A stretch of DNA of 5,280 bases, taken from NCBI GenBank assembly GCA_004376785.1, contig SOIY01000211.1:1-5280 (forward strand). Direction: 5' to 3'. The notes below the pieces were generated by a model. The model ran no database searches and had not been told where the DNA came from. It saw nothing but the letters and a program-made list of their open reading frames with translations. The DNA is from Candidatus Stahliibacteriota bacterium. Its GTDB lineage: Bacteria > Hydrothermota > Tepidihabitantia > SM23-42. Of the stretch, positions 1 through 5,280 are shown in pieces. Every line of letters begins with the position of its first letter. Positions within the stretch are counted from its first letter, which is position 1. A program made the position numbers and the translations under genes.

Positions 1-1364
1 CTTTCAAAATACAGATTCAAGTCAGTTCCATTGACCCAGATGGCATAGGAATACACATCTCCATTAATATTTACCAGGCGATGAGCAACCTCAGTTGCGC
101 TCCAGTCACCCCAGGGGATTTCACCATTATTAGGTGTGGACAGCGGCGAAGAAATTCTCCATGTTACACCATTATCAGTTGAATAAATACCGCCAATGTG
201 TGCACCATTATAGATCGTGTCATTGCTACATATTTTGAGATAATAAGCCTTATAGCTGATCAAAATTGTATTACTCACTGGTTCATAAGAGACATTTGGA
301 TACTGGCTCGGATAACAATAATACAATGTATCACCAACCCATAGAGATTCTGCACCAATCTGTCTGGCATTAAAGACCTCCCAGGTCCAGTTGCCTGGGT
401 TACCAGTTCCATGAAAGAGCCACATAGAATCTGAATCAAGGTCTGTGTATACTGCCCAGGGCTCATTATTGACTACCTCACAATCGAACTCAGTCCACAA
501 GAACCAAGCATTTGCAGTTACATAGGGTACAGGAAGAGGTAGGGGTGTACTCCATGTATACCCACCATCAGTCGATTCAGTATAGTACGGGTATACAACC
601 TGCGTTCCACCTATGCTGAAGGTATCTTGAAACGTGAAGAAAATATAATTGTCAGTGCCCCAGCGAACATGACCAGTACCCCCCTGGACTGAGATTTGGC
701 AAATGGGGATTGGTCCGATCCATGTATACGCACCATCATTTGTAATCCAAGCATAGATCATCGAATCCCCACCATTCAAATAGCTCCAGGCAGTCACAAT
801 AACATTATATGGATCATCAGGGCTAACTGCGATACTGGGCAGCCAGGGATACAATTCATTAGCATTAGGTAATGATATAGGCACTGAAGGTGAAGGTGCA
901 GAGGGAGTACCTTCTTCAATCGTTACTTTTAAATCGCCTGTATTATAGCCTAACTGACTTTCCTGCCAGACAAAGTAGAGCTCACCGGGATTTGTGCAAA
1001 AGTTAGGTGAACCATCAACCGCAGGATAGGTTCTTCTTAACTCTCCTGAAAACGGACCATATGTAGCCCACGTTGCACCAGAATCAACAGAATAAGCAAT
1101 CTTTATTGCCATCGGATTATTAGGATTTGCACTCGGAGCACCATAGATAACAGCAACATTATCGCCATGCTGGCACACTGTAATATTCTTGCCCTGTGAT
1201 CCCATAATTCCCCTGATATCACCCATTGGTGCAATGAGCACTCCTCTACCAGATAAAAGCAGGGGTGTTTTATTTTCGCTTTCTCCATCTCTTTCCACAG
1301 CGATTGGTGAAAGATAGGCAAAGCATACTGCAATGATTAGAAACAAAAAACCACACTTTTTCAT
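1..1364 (-). CDS. Secreted Asp-box (BNR-like) beta-propeller protein, C-terminus beyond the window
   Basis: 454 codons are visible and the frame is still open at the left edge. The N-terminus is a plausible Sec signal peptide: MKKC, then a hydrophobic stretch to about residue 22. Four Asp-box motifs (S-x-D-x-G-x-T-W) lie at residues 92-99, 208-215 (degenerate, starts with Thr), 264-271 and 395-402, and W326-T-W328 may be a worn fifth. Such spacing is typical of a sialidase-fold beta-propeller. I see no F/YRIP motif or arginine triad, so enzymatic activity is not supported; a secreted binding or structural role is inferred. Six Cys lie beyond the signal region. The ATG at 1364 is supported by GGAGG four bases upstream and by the signal peptide. 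Residues 356-454 match the propeller end of the gene at 4670-5280, so a similar C-terminal sorting domain probably follows outside the window. It lies 48 bp downstream of the regulator and is probably controlled by it. Confidence 0.9.
   Translation of the reverse strand, partial: MKKCGFLFLIIAVCFAYLSPIAVERDGESENKTPLLLSGRGVLIAPMGDIRGIMGSQGKNITVCQHGDNVAVIYGAPSANPNNPMAIKIAYSVDSGATWATYGPFSGELRRTYPAVDGSPNFCTNPGELYFVWQESQLGYNTGDLKVTIEEGTPSAPSPSVPISLPNANELYPWLPSIAVSPDDPYNVIVTAWSYLNGGDSMIYAWITNDGAYTWIGPIPICQISVQGGTGHVRWGTDNYIFFTFQDTFSIGGTQVVYPYYTESTDGGYTWSTPLPLPVPYVTANAWFLWTEFDCEVVNNEPWAVYTDLDSDSMWLFHGTGNPGNWTWEVFNARQIGAESLWVGDTLYYCYPSQYPNVSYEPVSNTILISYKAYYLKICSNDTIYNGAHIGGIYSTDNGVTWRISSPLSTPNNGEIPWGDWSATEVAHRLVNINGDVYSYAIWVNGTDLNLYFE
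85..148. repeat. Left copy of a 64-bp near-identical direct repeat (paralog core)
   Basis: This copy matches 5061-5124 at 62 of 64 positions; the differences are at 99 and 138, leaving a 38-bp exact run at 100-137. It encodes the GEIPWGDWSATEVAHRL core of the propeller. The whole homologous region is longer (about 3-290 against 4979-5280) but more diverged outside this core. Confidence 0.85.
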
Positions 1365-1368
1365 ATAT

Positions 1369-1373
1369 CCTCC
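1369..1373 (-). promoter_or_regulatory. Shine-Dalgarno site of the downstream propeller gene
   Basis: GGAGG on the minus strand is followed by four bases (ATAT) and the ATG at 1364. This is a strong ribosome binding site and fixes the start. It contrasts with the regulator gene, which has no such site at normal distance. Confidence 0.8.
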
Positions 1374-1378
1374 ACTAC

Positions 1379-1412
1379 ATTATAAATGAAATGTGTGAAA
1401 TAGGAGTGAAAT
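1379..1412 (-). promoter_or_regulatory. Candidate SARP-type promoter/operator: 11-bp-spaced heptamer direct repeats plus TATAAT
   Basis: Read on the minus strand, ATTTCAC occurs at 1412-1406 and again at 1401-1395, an exact 11-bp pitch with a 4-bp spacer (TCCT). A third near copy, ATTTCAT, lies at 1392-1386. A perfect TATAAT follows at 1384-1379. There is no good -35 hexamer at 16-18 bp (the 17-bp position reads ACTCCT), and the repeats cover that region. SARP activators are known to bind heptamer direct repeats at 11-bp pitch that replace or overlap the -35 element a short distance upstream of -10; here 10 bp separate the second repeat from TATAAT. The neighbouring gene encodes a SARP-type output domain. 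A caution is that the expected transcript start, about 1371-1373, would fall at the edge of GGAGG and give a very short leader. Confidence 0.45.
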
Positions 1413-4400
1413 TTAAGATTGCGAAATAAAGGATTTGTACAATTCAACAGTTTCTTGCTGGAGGTCTATTTTTAATTCTTTTTTAAAACTTTGTTTTAGT
1501 TTAAAAAAGTCCTGCTTTATATCTTTATATTTACCCAAATGAGCATAGACTCTCCATAATTTATGATGATATTCCTCTTCATAGAAATTTATTAATATCA
1601 ATCTCTTCAACCAGGCAAGACTATCTTTATAATCATTATTTTTTATGGCATGATCAACCAGCATTAAAATTTTCTCTTCGTAGAGTCTGTTATAATAAGA
1701 ACGTAACTCATCTACCCACTCATCATACCATGAATTTGCTAAACCATTTTGATATATAGTCGCTGCCTTCTTGATAGTTGTTTTCAATTCTTCATAATTG
1801 TTTTTTAATAAGTCGGCTTTATTCAATAAATTCACAAATTCTTCTGTATCCAAGCGGACCGCAAAGTTTTTGGAAATAACATAAAGGCGATCTCTATATG
1901 TCACCGGACTATCATCAGTCGCAGTTACCGATTGAAATGCTTTACGAATATTGTGAATTGCCTTGCGAAAGCTCTTTGAACTCTTTTGCAGAGGAACATC
2001 CTTCCATATTGCGTCAATGAGTGTATCACGGGACAGAACTTTTTCTTTGCTCATACACAGGTGACAAAAAAGTTTCATTGCCTTTGATGTCTTCCATAAT
2101 TCTGAATGGATTTCTTTGCCATCAACAATTACATAGGGTCTGCCAAAGAGAAATATCTCGATAAGATGACAGGGTATATAACCCTGACTTAAAACTGACA
2201 AAACATACTTCTTGTCAATTTTCAGTAACACATCAAGCATCCATTTTTCTTTTTGTATTTCTGTTGAGAGCAAATAATCATACCTTTTCTCCTTACTCAA
2301 CCGCACTGCCTGTTTGAGCATATCTGCTGCTTCATTAATTTTCTCTCTCTTATACATCACTTTAGCCAGCTCAAGCAAAATGCTAAATGACTCAAAAACG
2401 CGTTTATATTTTCGCGCCACTTTCAATGAGTCGAATAATATTTTCTCGGCAATGTCCAATTTGTCCTGCGAAATTCTAAGTTGCGCTTCAGTAAGTAATG
2501 TCAAAACTGCTTCGGGATTCTCTCTATTCTGTCGTACTTCCTGAATTGCTGCCAGATTTTGCTCTGCCTCAGCAAGTTGTCCAAGTGCAGCATTTATACG
2601 ACAAAGATCCTGGTTAACTGCGAGTGCCATTCGCTTAATTTTTAACTCATCAACAATATCTTTGGCTTTCTCAAGATGTACTTTAGCTTTGTGCAAATCT
2701 CCTAATTCTTCATAGTAATGTGCGCAGCCGCGCCAGAGGGCAGCCAATGAAGATATATCATTATGTGTTTTACTAATTTCAATACCGAGTTTCAGTATTG
2801 AGTGAGCCTGTTTTATTTTACCCAAGTATATACAGTGCTTTGCTGCATTGCTAAAAATTATTCCACAGTGTGGTGAAAAATTCTCTTCTTTTTTTAAAAG
2901 ATTGATTGCATCTAAAAGTTTCTCATAAGCAGCATTTATATTACCAGATTTCCGTTCAGCCATTGCCCAATTATTTATAATACTTGCCTCAAGCCCATCA
3001 TTTTTGGGAATTTTTTTAACTATTTTGTATGCAGATTTAAAACACTCTATTGCATCTCTAAATTTTCTATACCCCATCCTGGAATAGAGAAGCCCCAAAG
3101 AGCTTAGAATACCCGCCCGGGTTAGATCTCGTTTCATTGGATAGATCTTTAAGGCTTTGGTCATCCATTTCTTTGCAGATTTGTAATTGCCACTAATAAA
3201 GCTGATAGAACCCAGAGTATAAAATGCATTGGCAAGCCTTGCAGAAGATTTCCTTCTTTTTCGTAATATCTTGACAGCATTAAGAATATTCACTGTTGCC
3301 TCATTAGGATAACCTCTAAATGTCAATGCATAACCGTATACCATTAGTAGATCAGCATCCTGGTTCACCATGTGTACTGGTAATTTGTCGATGTAAGAAC
3401 ATAATGTTTCGCTTTTTCCTTTGTTAGTAAGCTCATTACCAATTTTTTTTATTATATTGATCGCTCTGTTGTAATGCCCTGCCTTGATATAATAGTGAAT
3501 AGCATTTTCAAGTTGCTCTATTTTGTAAAAATAATTCGCCGCCTTTACATAAATTTTTTTCTTTTGTCTCGAATCAATTAGCTTTGAAAACAGAAAATCT
3601 CTAAACAGGTGATGAAATCGGTAATTGCTATCGGGCATTCTGGATAAAAAAACATTCTTTTTTTCGAAATCATTGAGGATACGTTTGGAATTGCGTTTTT
3701 TAGTCAAAGCGTAACATATTTCTTCATTTAACAATTCAATTACTGAGCAATCAACCATAAATTGCTTTATATCTTGAGATTCACGACTGTAAATCTCCTG
3801 GGCAAAGTAATTAAAATAATCTATTTGCCACTCACGGTAATTTTTAATATCAGACAGGGAATCGTGAGATTTAATTATGCTCTTAATACTACCTCTTGAA
3901 GATTGAAGCATTAATTGAAGAGATGTAATCCAACCTTCTGAGTGCTTTTCGATTGTTTTAATTTCATTTTTATTAAGACAAATTAAATTGACACTTTTAA
4001 AAAGTTTTTTAATTTCTGTACTGGTAAATTTTAAATCCTGAGTGGAAAGTTCAAAAAATTCACTTTTTGCCTTCATTTGAGAGAATAAAAGATGGGGTAG
4101 TTGTCTTGATAATAAAATAAAATGCAGAGAAGACGGCGCATGACTCAGCAAGTAATTCAATGCCTCTGTAATCTGTCTTGAGCGGTTAATATTGTGATAA
4201 TCATCAAGGACAATTATTAAATCTTCAGGAACCTTTTCTACAACTTCGTTAATAAAGGTTCCGATTGTCATCTTTAAATACTCGGATGGATTTTTGATTG
4301 TGTTGAGAATATTCTCGGTTCTCCTGCCAAATGCAGGGTAAATCCTTTTTATACCTGCAATCAAATATGAAAAGAAAACACTCAGTTCACAATCGCCTGT

Positions 4401-4622
4401 TTCGAGTAAATAGAATACATGAGGGCTTTTGATTTCAGATAAAAATTGCAGGATGAGTGTTGTTTTGCCATAACCTGCACCAGCATTGATTAAAATGAGT
4501 TTCCTGTTAATATTTTCTTTTAACAATCTGATGAGACGTGGGCGATTGAGTGCATTTTTCTTGACCTGCGGCGGTAAAATCTTGGTTTGAAGAACGATTT
4601 CTCTTTTATAATTCCGCCGCAT
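1413..4622 (-). CDS. MalT-like ATPase / TPR / SARP-type transcriptional regulator
   Basis: This complete gene encodes 1069 residues, longer than MalT (about 900). Residues 10-60 match the MalT-type start: LQTKILPP, RPRL, then Walker A AGAGYGKTT at 47-55. Walker B is LIIVLDDYHNI (135-145), followed by FILLSRQLP (168-176) and the family's FHHLFRDFL signature (336-344). Residues 350-800 are TPR-like helical repeats (for example GNYKSAKKWMTKALKIYP and GDLHKAKVHLEKA). Residues 820-900 form an OmpR-type winged helix with a basic recognition-helix region around SFRKAIHNIRKAF, and about 920-1066 resemble BTAD. MalT itself ends in a LuxR helix-turn-helix, absent here. By family analogy an inducer binds the ATPase/TPR part, ATP binding drives assembly, and the SARP module activates promoters; the inducer is unknown. 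The ATG at 4622 lacks a well-placed Shine-Dalgarno site, but no alternative start lies before the conserved ATPase region. Confidence 0.93.
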   Translation of the reverse strand: MRRNYKREIVLQTKILPPQVKKNALNRPRLIRLLKENINRKLILINAGAGYGKTTLILQFLSEIKSPHVFYLLETGDCELSVFFSYLIAGIKRIYPAFGRRTENILNTIKNPSEYLKMTIGTFINEVVEKVPEDLIIVLDDYHNINRSRQITEALNYLLSHAPSSLHFILLSRQLPHLLFSQMKAKSEFFELSTQDLKFTSTEIKKLFKSVNLICLNKNEIKTIEKHSEGWITSLQLMLQSSRGSIKSIIKSHDSLSDIKNYREWQIDYFNYFAQEIYSRESQDIKQFMVDCSVIELLNEEICYALTKKRNSKRILNDFEKKNVFLSRMPDSNYRFHHLFRDFLFSKLIDSRQKKKIYVKAANYFYKIEQLENAIHYYIKAGHYNRAINIIKKIGNELTNKGKSETLCSYIDKLPVHMVNQDADLLMVYGYALTFRGYPNEATVNILNAVKILRKRRKSSARLANAFYTLGSISFISGNYKSAKKWMTKALKIYPMKRDLTRAGILSSLGLLYSRMGYRKFRDAIECFKSAYKIVKKIPKNDGLEASIINNWAMAERKSGNINAAYEKLLDAINLLKKEENFSPHCGIIFSNAAKHCIYLGKIKQAHSILKLGIEISKTHNDISSLAALWRGCAHYYEELGDLHKAKVHLEKAKDIVDELKIKRMALAVNQDLCRINAALGQLAEAEQNLAAIQEVRQNRENPEAVLTLLTEAQLRISQDKLDIAEKILFDSLKVARKYKRVFESFSILLELAKVMYKREKINEAADMLKQAVRLSKEKRYDYLLSTEIQKEKWMLDVLLKIDKKYVLSVLSQGYIPCHLIEIFLFGRPYVIVDGKEIHSELWKTSKAMKLFCHLCMSKEKVLSRDTLIDAIWKDVPLQKSSKSFRKAIHNIRKAFQSVTATDDSPVTYRDRLYVISKNFAVRLDTEEFVNLLNKADLLKNNYEELKTTIKKAATIYQNGLANSWYDEWVDELRSYYNRLYEEKILMLVDHAIKNNDYKDSLAWLKRLILINFYEEEYHHKLWRVYAHLGKYKDIKQDFFKLKQSFKKELKIDLQQETVELYKSFISQS

Positions 4623-4624
4623 GA

Positions 4625-4655
4625 ATTATAATAGTCCTGTAGCTTAACAAGTCAA
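4625..4655 (-). promoter_or_regulatory. Candidate promoter of the regulator gene, possibly giving a leaderless mRNA
   Basis: On the minus strand TTGACT (4655-4650) is followed after 16 bp by TATTAT (4633-4628). An overlapping TATAAT sits at 4630-4625, 19 bp from the -35. With TATTAT as -10, the A of the ATG at 4622 is the sixth base downstream, which is where transcription would start. The nearest purine-rich match, AGGA at 4638-4635, is 12 bases from the ATG and inside the promoter, so it would not be in the transcript. The promoter lies in the 47-bp gap after the upstream propeller gene. Confidence 0.5.
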
Positions 4656-4657
4656 GC
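4642..4657. repeat. Imperfect 16-bp inverted repeat over the regulator's -35 region
   Basis: GCTTAACAAGTCAAGC on the plus strand is nearly its own reverse complement (GCTT...AAGC arms, one mismatch pair that becomes G-U in RNA). It covers the TTGACT -35 element. It could be an operator for control of the regulator gene. As RNA it would be a weak 6-bp stem with a CUUG loop and no following U run, so it is not a convincing terminator. Confidence 0.3.
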
Positions 4658-4669
4658 AAATGATTGTTG

Positions 4670-5280
4670 TTATCGTGCAATAATAAATTTAGTTGTTTGT
4701 GTACCTGCTTTTGTTTCCAAAGAAACAAAATATATCCCGTTGGCGAGCTTTGAGGTATTAATGTTAATAGTATGAGTACTCTTTTTAAGATAGCCGTTGA
4801 ATACAGTCTCAATTAATCTACCAGTGGCATCATGTATTTTAAGTAAAACATTACATGAATTTTGCAGCACGAATTCTGCATAACAAAAATCCCTGATTAT
4901 ACTAGGTGATATCTGGAGATTTACCCTGCTTACACCTTTATTACTACTTTCCTCAATTCCCCAAATGAGATCACTTACTTCAAAATACAGATTCTTCTCA
5001 GTTGCATTAACCCAGATACCATAGGAATACACCACTCCATTAACATTTGCCAGACGATGTGCAACCTCAGTTGCACTCCAGTCACCCCAGGGGATTTCAC
5101 CATTATTAGGTGTTGACAGCGGCGGAAAAATTCCCCACCATGCACCATTATTCATAGAATAGATACCGCCAACATGTGCGCCATTGTGAGTAGACCATGT
5201 TGAATGATTACCAACATAATAGTTGGCTTTGTAGCTCACCAGGACCATTCCGCTGACATCATCATATGATATTGAAGGAT
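4670..5280 (-). CDS. Secreted propeller protein with C-terminal sorting domain (paralog of the gene at 1-1364), N-terminus beyond the window
   Basis: 202 residues are visible, ending at TAA 4672-4670. The frame is open to the right edge. The Met codon at 5248 is internal, because the residues before it (PSISYDDVSG) already match the paralog's PNVSYEPVSN. Visible residues 1-100 are the last propeller part and include the conserved GEIPWGDWSATEVAHRL. The Asp-box here is worn (SMNNGAWW, Asp and Thr lost) where the paralog has STDNGVTW. A short 'WGIEESSNKG' linker leads to a C-terminal domain of about 85 residues with the beta-strand pattern of T9SS type A sorting / FlgD-Ig-like tails: ISPS near its start, KIHDATGRLIETVFNG in the middle, LANGIYFVSLE and a final KFIIAR. 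In known cases this tail directs export across the outer membrane and is removed or anchored. The protein is therefore probably extracellular. Its own role is not recognised. Confidence 0.9.
   Translation of the reverse strand, partial: PSISYDDVSGMVLVSYKANYYVGNHSTWSTHNGAHVGGIYSMNNGAWWGIFPPLSTPNNGEIPWGDWSATEVAHRLANVNGVVYSYGIWVNATEKNLYFEVSDLIWGIEESSNKGVSRVNLQISPSIIRDFCYAEFVLQNSCNVLLKIHDATGRLIETVFNGYLKKSTHTININTSKLANGIYFVSLETKAGTQTTKFIIAR
5061..5124. repeat. Right copy of the 64-bp near-identical direct repeat
   Basis: This is the partner of 85-148, in the same orientation and 4976 bp away, and it flanks the regulator gene on the other side. It lies inside the coding region of the upstream propeller gene. 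Recombination between the two copies would delete the regulator and fuse the two propeller genes in frame, since both copies are in the same codon phase. Confidence 0.85.

Noticed and set aside
275..466. Short minus-strand open frames at 275-466, 1103-1333 and 4606-4812.
   Set aside because: They overlap the propeller genes in other frames. The real frames there are supported by Asp-boxes, the paralog match or the sorting domain.
1..1364. Calling the left gene a sialidase.
   Set aside because: Asp-boxes occur in many non-enzymatic propellers, and I see no F/YRIP motif or set of catalytic arginines.
1323..1364. Lipoprotein signal using Cys14 (IAVC) in the left gene.
   Set aside because: The residue before Cys is Val rather than Gly, Ala or Ser, and the hydrophobic core before it is too short. 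An ordinary Sec signal fits better.
1365..1412. A factor-independent terminator between the regulator and the downstream propeller gene.
   Set aside because: There is no stable stem followed by a T run on the minus strand; the repeats present are direct, not inverted.
2314..2544. A 76-codon open frame on the plus strand.
   Set aside because: It lies wholly inside the regulator gene on the opposite strand, has no ribosome binding site that I can see, and its protein shows no recognisable features.
4625..4630. TATAAT at 4630-4625 as the -10 of the regulator promoter.
   Set aside because: Its distance from TTGACT is 19 bp and the transcript would start inside the coding region. The overlapping TATTAT at 16 bp fits better.
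5246..5248. ATG at 5248 as the start of the upstream propeller gene.
   Set aside because: The frame continues to the window edge and the upstream residues match the paralog, so this Met is internal.

Overview
The window holds three genes, all on the minus strand. In transcription order (right to left) they are: the 3' part of a secreted Asp-box beta-propeller protein with a C-terminal sorting domain (5280 to 4670), a complete 1069-residue regulator of the MalT ATPase / SARP type (4622 to 1413), and the 5' part of a second secreted propeller protein (1364 to the left edge). The two flanking genes are paralogs: about 78% of residues match over a 68-residue block, and one 64-bp stretch differs at only two bases. 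Coding density is high. The two gaps are 47 and 48 bp, there is no RNA gene or insertion sequence, and I see no convincing factor-independent terminator.

The likely source is an uncultivated member of the Fibrobacteres-Chlorobi-Bacteroidetes (FCB) side of the bacterial tree, for example candidate division WOR-3 or a relative. The grounds are a C-terminal secretion tail of the T9SS type A / FlgD-Ig-like kind (GIYFVSLE...KFIIAR), a preceding 'GIEE' linker, and long secreted proteins with Asp-box repeats, next to a large MalT-like regulator. This placement is inference from style, not from a marker gene.

The regulator has a STAND/MalT-type P-loop ATPase at the N-terminus, a long TPR-like helical repeat region, and a C-terminal OmpR-type winged helix followed by a bacterial transcriptional activator domain (BTAD). 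The output module is therefore SARP-like rather than the LuxR helix-turn-helix of MalT. The 48-bp gap between the regulator and the downstream propeller gene contains two perfect copies of a heptamer (ATTTCAC on the coding strand) exactly 11 bp apart, a third near copy, and then a TATAAT box. Direct heptamer repeats at 11-bp pitch overlapping a poor -35 region are the known operator layout for SARP proteins. The simplest reading is a local circuit in which the regulator activates the adjacent propeller gene. The regulator may have its own promoter, placed so close to the ATG that its mRNA would be leaderless.

None of the three genes has a recognised specific biological role. The propeller proteins look like secreted or surface binding or structural proteins rather than proven sialidases. 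The signal sensed by the regulator is unknown.
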